Source: DASWZN01 sp963841635 (lineage in GTDB: Bacteria; Acidobacteriota; Terriglobia; Bryobacterales; Bryobacteraceae). Taken from it: a DNA stretch of 64,000 nt. Shown here piece after piece: positions 50,528 to 59,486 of this stretch (within the stretch, counting starts at the first letter, position 1; the number at the start of each line of letters is the position of its first letter). The position numbers and the translations under genes are program-made. The stretch lies in NCBI GenBank assembly GCA_963841635.1, contig CAWJDO010000002.1, positions 1,922,001 to 1,986,000 on the forward strand, in the 5' to 3' direction. The notes under the pieces are model-generated. The model was given only the letters and a program-made list of their open reading frames with translations, did no database searches and was not told the DNA's origin.

Positions 50528-52546
50528 TTAGGGCAGCCAGCCGAGCATTTGCAGCAGGACGGGCTCGTCGATGACCTTGACGCCTAGAGAGCGCGCCTTG
50601 TCGAGCTTGGAGCCGGCCTTGTCGCCCGCGACGACGTAACTGGTTTTGCGGCTGACCGAATCGGTCACCTTCCCGCCGGCCGCCGTGATGCGGGAGGCCG
50701 CCTCTTCACGGGTGAGGCTGGGAAGCGCGCCTGTGAGCACGAAGGTGAGCCCGTCGAGCGGGCCGGCTTTCTTACGCTTGCGTTGATGCTCGAATTGCAG
50801 GCCGGCCTCGCGGAGCCCCTGCACCAGCCTGCGATTGCGCTCCTCGCGAAAGAACTGGTACATGCTCTCGGCCACCTTGGGGCCCACTTCTTCGGCGCCT
50901 TCGAGTTCCTCCAGGCTGGCCGTGGCGATGCTGTCCAGGCTGCCGAAATGTTCGGCCAGGAGCTGGGCCGTGCGCTCGCCCACGAAGCGGATGCCGAGAG
51001 CGGTAAGCACGCGGGGCAGGGGCAACTGGCGCGACCGGTTGATGTTGGCAAGGAGCTTTCCCGCCGACTTCTTGCCCATCCGGTCGAGTTCCAGCAACCG
51101 CTCGACGGTCAGGCCGTAGATATCCACCACGCTCTTCAGCAGCTCGCGGTCGACAAGCTGATTGACCAACACCTCGCCCATGCCGTCAATGTCCATCACA
51201 CCGCGGGAGGCGAAGTGCAGGATGGATTCCTTCAGGCGCGCCGGACAATCGGTGTTGATGCAGCGGCTGGCGACCTCGCCCTCTTCACGAACGATTCTGC
51301 CCCCGCACACCGGGCACTGCGCGGGCATGCGGAAGGGCCGGCGGCCGGAGCCGTGGGAGGTAACGCGCACCACCTTGGGAATGACGTCGCCGCTGCGCTC
51401 GATCAGGACCGAGTCGCCGATCTCGAGGCCCAGGCGCTCGATCTCGTCCTCGTTGTGCAGCGTGGCGCGCGAGACCGTGACGCCGCTCACCTCGACCGGC
51501 GTAAGAAACGCTACCGGCGTGAGCGCGCCCGTGCGGCCCACCTGGACGTCGATGTTCTCGACCACGGTCTCGGCCTGGCGCGCCGCGTATTTGAAGGCGA
51601 TGGCCCAGCGCGGCGCCCTGGCGGTCCAGCCCAGTTCGTTCTGCTGCGTGACGGAATCGACCTTGGCGACGACGCCGTCGATCTCGTAGGGCAGCGAGTC
51701 GCGCTTGGCCTCCCACTCCCGGTAGTAGTCGATCAACTCCTCCACGTCCGCGCAAAGGCGGCGGTGCGAATTCACCTTGAATCCCATCTTGACCAGGGAC
51801 TCGAGCGATTCCCAATGGCTGTCGTAATGAGGCTGGCCACCCGAGAGCAGGAAGTACGCGAAGTATTCCAGGCGGCGGGCGGCCACGATCTGCGGCTCCA
51901 GAATCCGAACCGAGCCGGCGGCCGCATTGCGCGGGTTGGCGAAGCGGGAAAGGCCGAGTTCGTCTCGCTCCGCGTTGAGCCGGTCGAAGGCCTTGCGGTT
52001 CATCATCACTTCACCGCGGACCTCCAGTTGCTCCAGATCGGTCGCGACGCGCAGGGGGAGCGAACGAATGGTGCGGGCGTTCTCCGTGACGTCCTCGCCC
52101 ACCTGGCCGTCGCCGCGAGTCACCGCCTGCCGCAGGAACCCGCGCTCGTACTGGACCGCCATGGAGAGCCCGTCGAGCTTCAGCTCGGCCACATAGCGGT
52201 AGGACGCGGCGCCCAGGAGCTGGCGCACGCGGCGATCGAAGTCGCGCAGCTCGCCTTCGTTGAAGACGTTGTCGAGGCTGAGCATCGCGGAAGAGTGCCG
52301 CACCTTGACGAAGCCTTCCCGCGGCTTGCCGCCCACGCGCTGGGTGGGCGAATCGGGCGTGACGAGTTCCGGATGCGCGGCCTCGATCTCGCGCAGCCTC
52401 TCGGTCAGGAGGTCGTACTCGGCATCGGAGATTTCCGGGCGGTCGAGGACGTAGTAGAGGTGCTCGTGCCGCCTCAGAGCCTCGCGGAGAGACTGGACTT
52501 CGGCCTCGGGCCCGTCGGAGGGGACCATGATTCCGTCATGAGCCAT
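50528..52546 (-). CDS. ligA: NAD-dependent DNA ligase
   Basis: 672 aa, normal length. Adenylation domain: HEHLYYVLDRPEISDAEYD (Ia region) and LKLDG with the catalytic lysine at about 122. OB fold, zinc finger (CPVCGG...CINTDCPARL), helix-hairpin-helix (LTALGIRFVGERTAQLLAEHFGSLDSIA) and a C-terminal BRCT domain (LDGLTFVLTGALPSLTREEA) follow in order. It seals nicks in replication and repair. The start MAHDGIMVP at 52546 is one of several in-frame options. Confidence 0.95.
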   Translation of the reverse strand: MAHDGIMVPSDGPEAEVQSLREALRRHEHLYYVLDRPEISDAEYDLLTERLREIEAAHPELVTPDSPTQRVGGKPREGFVKVRHSSAMLSLDNVFNEGELRDFDRRVRQLLGAASYRYVAELKLDGLSMAVQYERGFLRQAVTRGDGQVGEDVTENARTIRSLPLRVATDLEQLEVRGEVMMNRKAFDRLNAERDELGLSRFANPRNAAAGSVRILEPQIVAARRLEYFAYFLLSGGQPHYDSHWESLESLVKMGFKVNSHRRLCADVEELIDYYREWEAKRDSLPYEIDGVVAKVDSVTQQNELGWTARAPRWAIAFKYAARQAETVVENIDVQVGRTGALTPVAFLTPVEVSGVTVSRATLHNEDEIERLGLEIGDSVLIERSGDVIPKVVRVTSHGSGRRPFRMPAQCPVCGGRIVREEGEVASRCINTDCPARLKESILHFASRGVMDIDGMGEVLVNQLVDRELLKSVVDIYGLTVERLLELDRMGKKSAGKLLANINRSRQLPLPRVLTALGIRFVGERTAQLLAEHFGSLDSIATASLEELEGAEEVGPKVAESMYQFFREERNRRLVQGLREAGLQFEHQRKRKKAGPLDGLTFVLTGALPSLTREEAASRITAAGGKVTDSVSRKTSYVVAGDKAGSKLDKARSLGVKVIDEPVLLQMLGWLP

Positions 52547-52586
52547 GCGCTGTCTACTATAATGAACATTTTCAAAGGGTCTCGCC

Positions 52587-53513
52587 ATAACCACTTACCG
52601 AAACATCAGCCTGATCTGGAACCCCAACGCCGGGGCCATGCGCTGGCGCCGCGGACTGCCGCGCCAGGTGGAGGCGGCGCTGAGGGCTTTGGGACACGGG
52701 GTATCCGTGATTGAAACCGAAGGTCCGGGCACCGCGGGAGCGATCGCGCGCCGGCGGATCGAGCAGGGTGCGGACCTGATCCTGGCGCTGGGCGGAGACG
52801 GAACGCTGAACGAACTCCTGCCCGGCGTCGCCCACACGGAGGTGCCGCTGGCCGTGATTCCGGGCGGCACGGCCAACGTGCTTTCGCGCGAGCTCGGCTT
52901 GGGTGTGAGCGCGCTGAAGGCCGCGCGGCGCCTGCAGGAGTGCGTCCCGGTGCGCGTTCCCCTCGGTGTGCTGAAATGCGAGGCGCAGGCCGAGCCGAGG
53001 TATTTCCTGTTGATGGCGGGCGTGGGCTTCGACGCGCACATCGTCTACCGGCTGAACCTGCCGCTCAAGGCGAGGATGGGGCAACTGGCCTACTGGATCG
53101 GCTCGTTGCGCGAATTCGTTCGCCGGCTGGATGAGTTTCAGGTGGAGGCCAACGGCGAATCGTTCACCTGTTCGTTCGCTCTCGCGAGCCGCGTTCGCAA
53201 CTACGCGGGCTATCTGCGCATTGCCCGGCGCGTCTCGCTGCCCAGGCAGGAGTTCGAGACGGTGCTGTTCGAGGGCAACTCGGCGCTCCGCTATTATTTG
53301 AAGTATCTGGCCGCGGTGCTGACGGGCCGGACGGACAACGTGAAAGGGATGTCTTTCGTGCGGTCGCAATGCGTGCGATTCTCCGGTTCCGCCGACCGGC
53401 GCGTGTACGTTCAGGTGGATGGCGAGTATGCCGGACGGCTGCCCGCAACGGTCGAAATGGAGCCGGCCGCGCTGACGCTGCTGGTCCCTCCCGAGTACAC
53501 CCGGCGCGCCTGA
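52587..53513 (+). CDS. Diacylglycerol/lipid kinase-family protein, non-ATG start
   Basis: About 309 aa. Catalytic-domain motifs: LGGDGTLNELL, PGGTANVLSRELGL and VQVDGEYAGRLP. The first ATG in frame (52638) would cut off the conserved ISLIWNPNAG strand, which is encoded just upstream. No ATG, GTG or TTG lies between the stop at 52563 and 52638. ATA at 52587, 7 bp after AAAGGG, is the best start candidate; an indel linking to the ATG at 52562 is the alternative. It phosphorylates diacylglycerol or a similar lipid at the membrane. Divergent from ligA. Confidence 0.82.
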   Translation: MTTYRNISLIWNPNAGAMRWRRGLPRQVEAALRALGHGVSVIETEGPGTAGAIARRRIEQGADLILALGGDGTLNELLPGVAHTEVPLAVIPGGTANVLSRELGLGVSALKAARRLQECVPVRVPLGVLKCEAQAEPRYFLLMAGVGFDAHIVYRLNLPLKARMGQLAYWIGSLREFVRRLDEFQVEANGESFTCSFALASRVRNYAGYLRIARRVSLPRQEFETVLFEGNSALRYYLKYLAAVLTGRTDNVKGMSFVRSQCVRFSGSADRRVYVQVDGEYAGRLPATVEMEPAALTLLVPPEYTRRA

Positions 53514-53517
53514 CCAC

Positions 53518-54510
53518 ATGGACCCGATTACCCACACACTGACAGGCCTCGCGCTCAGCCGTGCGGGTCTGAACCGCGTGAGCCCGTACGCGACTCCGGT
53601 CCTGTGCCTGGCAGCCAACGCGCCGGACTGCGACATCGTTACGGCGCCGTGGGGCTCGGTCGCCTACCTGCACTATCACCGGCACATCACGCACGGCCTG
53701 GTGACGATTCCTGCTATGGCTCTGCTGGCCGTGCTGGTGGTGTGGCCGTTCGCGCGGAAACACTTCGACTGGAAGCTCGCCTATGCGGTGGCGCTGGTGG
53801 GCGCCGCTACGCATCCCGTGCTCGATTGGATGAACGCGTACGGCATCCGTCTGTTGCTGCCCTTCTCGGGCAAATGGTACGCGCTGAGCATTTTGAGCCT
53901 CCCGGATTACTGGATCCTGGGGATGCTGCTCGCGGCCGCGGTGGTGCCGTGGTTCTCGCGGCTGGTGATGTCGGAGATCGGCGCGCGCCCGGGAACCGGT
54001 CGCGGCTGGGCGATTACGGCGCTGTGCTTCATGGTGCTCTACTGCGCCGGGCGGACCGTGCTGCACGAGCGGGCCTTGTCCGAACTGGATGCGCGGCTCT
54101 ATGGCGGCCTGGAGCCGCTGCGCGTGGCCGCGGAACCCGGACCGCTGAACCCGCTCCAATGGAGAGGGATCGTGGAGACCGCGCCGTTCTACGAGATCTT
54201 CGACGTGAACCTGCTCCAGGAGTTCGATCCAGCGGGTGGGCGCATCTTCTACAAGCCGGAGCCGGACCCGCGCCAGACCGCTGCAGCGGCGGCCGCTCGC
54301 AACACTGCGGCGTTCCGCGCGTTCCTGGATTTCTCCCAGTATCCGTACTGGCGCTTCTCGGACCTCGAGAGGCCCGAGAACGGCATCCTGGTGGAGGTGA
54401 CGGATCTACGTTTCGGAACACCGGTGCGCCCTCGCTTCGTGGCGTCGGCGGTCGTAGACAGCGCCGGGCGAGTGGTGGAGTCGGGCTTCAGCTACCGCGG
54501 GCGAAGGTAG
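53518..54510 (+). CDS. Metal-dependent membrane hydrolase (YdjM/DUF457 family)
   Basis: 330 aa. The opening DPITHTLTGLALSRAGL, then NAPDCD, HYHRHITHGL and THPVLDWMNAYG, matches the family's conserved histidine/aspartate set. Several membrane helices follow (ITHGLVTIPAMALLAVLVVW, DYWILGMLLAAAVVPWF). Substrate unknown. It starts 4 bp after the lipid kinase stop. Confidence 0.85.
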   Translation: MDPITHTLTGLALSRAGLNRVSPYATPVLCLAANAPDCDIVTAPWGSVAYLHYHRHITHGLVTIPAMALLAVLVVWPFARKHFDWKLAYAVALVGAATHPVLDWMNAYGIRLLLPFSGKWYALSILSLPDYWILGMLLAAAVVPWFSRLVMSEIGARPGTGRGWAITALCFMVLYCAGRTVLHERALSELDARLYGGLEPLRVAAEPGPLNPLQWRGIVETAPFYEIFDVNLLQEFDPAGGRIFYKPEPDPRQTAAAAAARNTAAFRAFLDFSQYPYWRFSDLERPENGILVEVTDLRFGTPVRPRFVASAVVDSAGRVVESGFSYRGRR

Positions 54511-54522
54511 GGCCGTCCTGAA

Positions 54523-54735
54523 CACCGAACCGCGAGCGTGAGCGAGCGGACCGCTTCCTGACGGTCGCGGCTCGGTGCTGGCCACCGCTCCCGCGAGGGA
54601 GTCCCCATGGCCCTGCGGGCCACCGATAGCGATGAAGACGCGCTCGGCGCCGCCGACCCGTTCGTTACCGAGCCGCGACCGCAAGGGAGCGGACCCCGCC
54701 TGTTCGTTACGGAGCCGCGACCGCGAGGGAGCGGT
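54523..54735. repeat. Cluster of dispersed repeat family B units
   Basis: One unit (CACCGAACCGCGAGCGTGA ... TTCCTGACGGTCGCGGCTCG) is followed by two near-identical tandem units, TTCGTTACCGAGCCGCGACC and TTCGTTACGGAGCCGCGACC, each ending GGGAGCGG (54660-54692 and 54702-54734). The whole gap between two convergent genes is repeat; the reverse frame encodes TEPRPSGSG-type peptides. Confidence 0.7.
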
Positions 54736-54764
54736 GTTCAAGCGACTTCAGAGACAGCACGCTA

Positions 54765-55856
54765 CTACCGCTCGTCGAACTTGACGGTGGAATCGCTCTG
54801 GAACTTGCGGTAGTCGCGGTATTCGATTTCCTCGCGCGTTTCCCTTCGCTGAGCACGACCGTATGCCACCGCCCTGGTAGGCAGTTGGAAAGTGGCTTCG
54901 CCGATGCGGACGGCGCTGTAATCCAAAACGTCGCCCGCCGCGCTGAGGGGAGAAGCGCAGTCAAGGCCGTCCGCATACAGGATCGAGCGTTCCAGGACGC
55001 CCGTCTGCGGATCGACGTAGATGAAGCCGTGGTGGGCGGCCGGGAAGATCCACGATTGGCTCTCGGCGCCGCGCCAGTGGGCCAGCGGGACGCGGAGCGA
55101 GTAGTGCGAGTGCGCCAGATCGACCGCGTAGTGGAACACCGCCATGCGCCGGCCGTGCAGCATTTCCCAGCGATCCCATCGGAAGGCGGCTTCGCGGTGA
55201 GGGTCCATGATCTCCAGCATCAGACCGCCGAACTCGCCCCAGGCGTAGTCGCGTCCAAGTTGTTCGAGAGAGCCTGAAAACGGTTTGTCGTTGAGCAGCG
55301 TGACCCGGAAGTGGTCGCGCCCCGCCACGTAGGTCACCTCGCCCGAAAACGAACCGGCGTCGCGCCAGTGCGTGCCCGAGGGCGGAACCACGGGCTTCTC
55401 GGCAGAGCCAACCCAGCAGGTGGGGACGGGCACCGGCGAACGGTCGCGGAACTGGAGTACGGTGCGCGTGCAGGTGAAATCGGGCAGGCTCGCGAGGTAG
55501 GCGCCGCTCCAGATACGCACCGCATCGAGCATCTTCGCCTGTTCGGCGGCTGAGGGAGCCGCGGCGAAGGAAATGGGATCCTCCGCGGGGGCGGGAAGTG
55601 CGGCGGACTGCTTGCGAAGCGCCTGGAGCGCCAGGACCGTGGCGGGCCCGACGCCGGCACGCTCGAGCATTCCGATCGTCTCCTCGCTCAGGCGCTCGGA
55701 GAGGCGCGTGGTCTCGAGCGAGCGGGCGATTCGCCGGTCATCCCGATCCGTTGCCAGCGCGCAGGTGAGCGTCGATACCAGATCGCTCACGGTGACCGGC
55801 GCGTCGCCGGCAGGCGCGGCGAGAGCGACGAGCAGCGGCCAAACGAGCGCACGCAC
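54765..55856 (-). CDS. Hypothetical secreted protein, member of a tandem pair
   Basis: 363 aa from GTG. A signal peptide is followed by PVTVSDLVSTLTCALATDRDDRRIARSLETTRLSERLSEETIGML and a helical region. Then comes a beta-rich domain (YLASLPDFTCTRTVLQFRDRS; RRMAVFHYAVDLAHSHYSLRV; GFIYVDPQTGVLERSILYA) ending REEIEYRDYRKFQSDSTVKFDE. Similar proteins are frequent in Acidobacteria; function unknown. A TATAAT box lies 6 bp before the GTG. Confidence 0.72.
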   Translation of the reverse strand: MRALVWPLLVALAAPAGDAPVTVSDLVSTLTCALATDRDDRRIARSLETTRLSERLSEETIGMLERAGVGPATVLALQALRKQSAALPAPAEDPISFAAAPSAAEQAKMLDAVRIWSGAYLASLPDFTCTRTVLQFRDRSPVPVPTCWVGSAEKPVVPPSGTHWRDAGSFSGEVTYVAGRDHFRVTLLNDKPFSGSLEQLGRDYAWGEFGGLMLEIMDPHREAAFRWDRWEMLHGRRMAVFHYAVDLAHSHYSLRVPLAHWRGAESQSWIFPAAHHGFIYVDPQTGVLERSILYADGLDCASPLSAAGDVLDYSAVRIGEATFQLPTRAVAYGRAQRRETREEIEYRDYRKFQSDSTVKFDER

Positions 55857-55862
55857 GTGTCG

Positions 55863-55868
55863 ATTATA
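55863..55868 (-). promoter_or_regulatory. -10 box of a leaderless promoter
   Basis: TATAAT, 6 bp before the GTG at 55856, inside GGGACTATAATCGACACG. The same arrangement occurs before the paralogue at 56821. No clear -35 box was found. Confidence 0.5.
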
Positions 55869-55877
55869 GTCCCGCCG

Positions 55878-56821
55878 CTACCGCTCGTCGAACTTGACGG
55901 TGGAATCGCTGTGGAACTTCCGATAGTCGCGGTATTCTATTTCCTCACGCGTTTCCGTTCGCTGCGCGCGCGCGTAGGAAAGGCCGCTGAGCGGCAGCAC
56001 GAAGGTCGCACCGCCGATGGGCACGTTGCCGTAGTCCAGCACGATTCCCACGGCGTTGTCGCCTTGCGCAACCAGTAGCGCGAGTGCTTCAGGTCCACGG
56101 CGTAGCGGAACACCGCCATGCGGCGTGCCCTGTAAACCTCCCAGTGATCCCACTCGACGGTGGCCCCGCGGCTGGGATCCACGATCTCCGCCATGAGGCC
56201 GCCGAACTCGCCTGACAATACCTCCCGCCCGAGCTGTTCGAAAGACCCGTGAAACGGCTTGTTGTCGACCAATGCGACGCGATAGGAGTCGCGGCCCCCG
56301 ACGTAGCTGGCCTCGACGGAATACGATCCGGCGGCGTGCCAACGGTCGTCAGCCATGGGTTCCATCCGGTCCGGCTGCGTAAAGGAGGGATGGTGCACCG
56401 GGGCATAGTTGCGAAACTGCCGTACCGTCCGAGTGCACACGAAATCCGGCAGGCCGGCGAAGTAAGCTCCGCTCCAACGGCGCATGGCATCCAGCATCCG
56501 CGCCTGCTCGGCGGCGGAAGGCACCGGAGCGGGGGAGATGGGGTCCTCAGCAGGCTTGGGAAGGCCGGCGGAGCCTTTGCGAAGTGCCTCCAGGGCACGG
56601 ATCGTCAAGGGTTCGACACCCATCTGTTTGAGAAGACCGATGGTCTCCTCGCTGATCTGTTCGCAAAGACGTGTCGCCTTAACGGCCCGGGCGATCCGCT
56701 GGTCGTCCCGATCCGTCGCCAGCGCACCGGTGAGCATCGACACCAAGTCGCTCACGGCCACCGGCGGCTCGCCGGCCTGCGCGTGCACGGCAAGGAGCAG
56801 GGCACACAGGAGCACGCGCAC
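55878..56821 (-). pseudogene. Broken paralogue of the 54765-55856 gene
   Basis: The first ~255 residues track the neighbour (PVAVSDLVSMLTGALATDRDDQRIARAVKATRL; RRMAVFRYAVDLKHSRYWLR). About 50 codons (the GFIYVDPQTGVLERSILYADG part) are then missing with a change of frame. The ending (NVPIGGATFVLPLSG...REEIEYRDYRKFHSDSTVKFDE) continues in the other frame to 55878. The uninterrupted frame stops at 55937. The last ~85 bp are nearly identical between the two copies. Confidence 0.7.
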
Positions 56822-56827
56822 GCGTCA

Positions 56828-56833
56828 ATTATA
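56828..56833 (-). promoter_or_regulatory. -10 box of a leaderless promoter
   Basis: TATAAT, 6 bp before the GTG at 56821, inside GGGACTATAATTGACGCG. It is the duplicated counterpart of the box at 55863-55868. Confidence 0.5.
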
Positions 56834-56847
56834 GTCCCGGCCGTCCC

Positions 56848-58872
56848 CTACCAGAGCTTGCAGCGCTTGTCCGCCGGACGGACCATGGCGTCGCCGAGCT
56901 TGCAGCCGAACGCCTTCTGGAACTCCGGCATATTCGAGAGCGTCGCGTTGCAGCGGTATTTGGGCAGCGGGTGCGGGTTCGTGTCGAGTTGCATCCGCGC
57001 GGCTTCGGGACGGTACTGGGTCGCCCAGATGCGGGCGAAAGAGAGGAAGAAGCGCTGATCGCCGGTGAAGCCGTCGATCACGGGCGGCTCCTTGCCCTCG
57101 AGCGAGCGATGGTAGGCGCGGTAGGCGAGCGTGAGCCCGCCCAGATCGCCCATCGCCTCGCCCAGCACCAGGCGGCCCTTATGGTGCAGCCCGCCGCCCA
57201 CATCGATGCTGTCGAACTGATCGGAGACGCAGGTGGCGCGCGCATCGAATTTCTTGCGGTCGTCGGGCGTCCACCAGGGGGTCAGGTTGCCCGCCGCGTC
57301 GAACTTCGAGCCCTGGTCGTCGAAGCCGTGGCCCATCTCGTGCCCGATCACGGCCCCGATGGCGCCATAGTTCACCGCGTCGTCCGCGCCGGCGCTGAAG
57401 AAGGGGAACTGGAGAATGCCGGCCGGGAAAACGATCTCGTTGCGCGTGGGATTGTAATAGGCGTTGACCGTGGGTGGCGTCATGCCCCAGTCGTTGCGGT
57501 CGAGCGGCTTGCCGATTTTGGACAGGCGATAGAGATAGTTGCCTAGCCCCGCGACGCGCGCGTTTTCGAAGTAGGACTTGCGGCTGATGCTGACCGCGGA
57601 GTAGTCGCGCCACCGGTCGGGGTAGCCGATTTTGGCGTAGAATGCCTCGAGCTTCGCAGCGGCGTTCTTGCGCGTTTCGGGGTCGAGCCAGTCGGCTTTC
57701 TCGAGCGAATCGCCGAGCGTGGCGCGCAGGTTGTGGACCAGTTCCTGCATCCTCTTCTTGCTCTCCGGCGGGAAGTATTTCTCGACGAAGAGCTGGCCGA
57801 GCGCATCGCCCAGGTCGCCGTCAACCTCGTTGGCGCAGGTCTCCCAGCGCGGTTCCTGTTCCTTGACGCCGGTCAGCACGGTCTTCCGGAAGTAGAAATC
57901 CTCGTCGCGAAACGGCTTGGAGAGATCGGAGGCAGCGTCGTTGAATAGGCGCCAACGCAGCCAGGTTTTCCAGTCCGCCAGGGGCACGGTGTCCAGTTGG
58001 TGGCCGACCGTTTTGACGAACTCGGGCTCGGTCACGTTCACCGGCGTGGAGTCGGGAAGACCGAACTCGCCGAGCAGCATCTTCCAGTCGTAGCTGGGGG
58101 CCAGTTCGGTGACGCCGGCCAGGTCCAGGCGGTGATAAGTGCCGTAGGGATCGCGGCGCTGGACGCGCGTCATGGTGGCTTTAGCCAGCGCCGTCTCGAA
58201 GGACATGACGGTGCGTGCCTCGGCGGCCGCGGTCTCGGGCGCGTCTCCGGCCAGCCCGAGCGTTTTGGCGACATGCTTCACGAACTCGTCGCGGATGTTC
58301 TTGTTGCGCTCGTCGTCCGTGAAGTAGTAGTCGCGGTCCGGCAGCGAGAGGCCGCTGGCGAAAACGCCGGCGATGGTCTCCTTGGAGTTCTTATAGTCCT
58401 GGGTCGCGAAAAGGACCAGCGGGCCGACGCGGCCCACGCGCTGCAACGCGTTCAAAGCGGCTTTGAGGTCCGCGGCCGTCTGAATGGCGGCGACGCGGTC
58501 CAGGTCGGGCTGGAGCGGGCGGAAGCCGGCCGCATCGATGGAATCGGTGGCCAGGCAACTGGCGTAGAGGTCGCCGATCTTCTGTTCGTTGCTGCCGGGT
58601 TTGGCCGACGTGTCCGCGGCGGCGGCATCGAGAATGATGCGCAGGCGCTCGCGGTTCTGCTGGGCCAGCATCGGAAACGCGCCCCATGAGGGAAAACGGG
58701 CGGGGATCGGATTTTTGTCGATCCAGCCGCCGTCGGCGTAGCGCCAGAAATCCTCGCACGGCTTGCAGGTGGGATCGAGATACGAGCGGTCGATCTGACC
58801 CGTGGGCGCCTGCTGGGTGGCGGCCAGGCCGCCGAACAAAAAGAGAACGGCAAGTCCTCTACGAATGCTCAT
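56848..58872 (-). CDS. pepO: M13-family zinc metallopeptidase (neprilysin/PepO-like)
   Basis: 674 aa. A signal peptide (MSIRRGLAVLFLFGGLAATQ) is followed by the M13 N-terminal domain (CEDFWRYADGGWIDKNPIP). The catalytic region has NAYYNPTRNEIVFPAGILQ, VIGHEMGHGFDDQG (HExxH at about 509), GEAMGDLGGL with the third zinc ligand, and the C-terminal CKLW. Secreted endopeptidase acting on peptides. GGAGATCCC precedes the ATG. Confidence 0.93.
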   Translation of the reverse strand: MSIRRGLAVLFLFGGLAATQQAPTGQIDRSYLDPTCKPCEDFWRYADGGWIDKNPIPARFPSWGAFPMLAQQNRERLRIILDAAAADTSAKPGSNEQKIGDLYASCLATDSIDAAGFRPLQPDLDRVAAIQTAADLKAALNALQRVGRVGPLVLFATQDYKNSKETIAGVFASGLSLPDRDYYFTDDERNKNIRDEFVKHVAKTLGLAGDAPETAAAEARTVMSFETALAKATMTRVQRRDPYGTYHRLDLAGVTELAPSYDWKMLLGEFGLPDSTPVNVTEPEFVKTVGHQLDTVPLADWKTWLRWRLFNDAASDLSKPFRDEDFYFRKTVLTGVKEQEPRWETCANEVDGDLGDALGQLFVEKYFPPESKKRMQELVHNLRATLGDSLEKADWLDPETRKNAAAKLEAFYAKIGYPDRWRDYSAVSISRKSYFENARVAGLGNYLYRLSKIGKPLDRNDWGMTPPTVNAYYNPTRNEIVFPAGILQFPFFSAGADDAVNYGAIGAVIGHEMGHGFDDQGSKFDAAGNLTPWWTPDDRKKFDARATCVSDQFDSIDVGGGLHHKGRLVLGEAMGDLGGLTLAYRAYHRSLEGKEPPVIDGFTGDQRFFLSFARIWATQYRPEAARMQLDTNPHPLPKYRCNATLSNMPEFQKAFGCKLGDAMVRPADKRCKLW

Positions 58873-58917
58873 GGGATCTCCTTGACAAACCTCTATTAGA
58901 CCTCCGCGAGGGCTTCG

Positions 58918-58974
58918 TGGGGCGGACCCCCTGGTCCGCGGCCGACGCCCTCGTCGGCCTGGGTTCCGCGCGGA
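58918..58974. repeat. Dispersed repeat family A copy
   Basis: GTGGGGCGGACCCCCTGGTC, CGCGGCCGACGCCCTCGTCG, then GCCTGGGTTCCGCGCGGA. It ends at the stop codon of the YqeY-like gene and fills the gap to the M13 gene. Confidence 0.7.
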
Positions 58975-59421
58975 CTACGTCAGCCGTGCCCGCACCTTGT
59001 CGCTGAGCACCTTGCCGTCGGCGCGCTTGCCGCCCAGGGCGGCCTGCACCGCCTTCATCACGACGCCCATCTGCTTGGCAGAGGTGACTCCGGTCTCCGC
59101 CAGCGCCGCGGCAATGGCGGCCTCGATCTCCTCTTCGCTGGCCATGGCCGGCATGTAGGATTCGATGAGGAGCAACTCGGCCTCTTCCTTATCGGCCTGC
59201 TCGGGCCGCCCGCCCTTGCGAAACATATCGGCGGCTTCGCGGCGCTGCTTCATCAGCGTGTTCAGCACCTGCTGCTCGGTCCGCTCGTCGAGCGGCTTCA
59301 TGGAATCGATTTCGGTCTTCTTGAGCGCGGTCTTGATCATCCGGAGCGCGCTCAAGCGGTCTTCAGCCCGGGCCTTCATGGCCTCGGTCATATCTTTTTG
59401 AACCCGGTCGAGTAGAGCCAT
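58975..59421 (-). CDS. GatB/YqeY domain protein
   Basis: 148 aa. LLDRVQKDMTEAMKARAEDRLSALRMIKTALKKTEID and LLIESYMPAMASEEEIEAAI are YqeY signatures, and GVVMKAVQAALGGKRADGKVLSDKVRARL ends the domain. It resembles the tRNA-binding tail of GatB; stand-alone roles are uncertain. Confidence 0.9.
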   Translation of the reverse strand: MALLDRVQKDMTEAMKARAEDRLSALRMIKTALKKTEIDSMKPLDERTEQQVLNTLMKQRREAADMFRKGGRPEQADKEEAELLLIESYMPAMASEEEIEAAIAAALAETGVTSAKQMGVVMKAVQAALGGKRADGKVLSDKVRARLT

Positions 59422-59486
59422 CCTTTTGTTATTCTATATGGACCGGGAGCACTGAGCCGGATGGTCTTTTTAGGAGCGCACGCACA

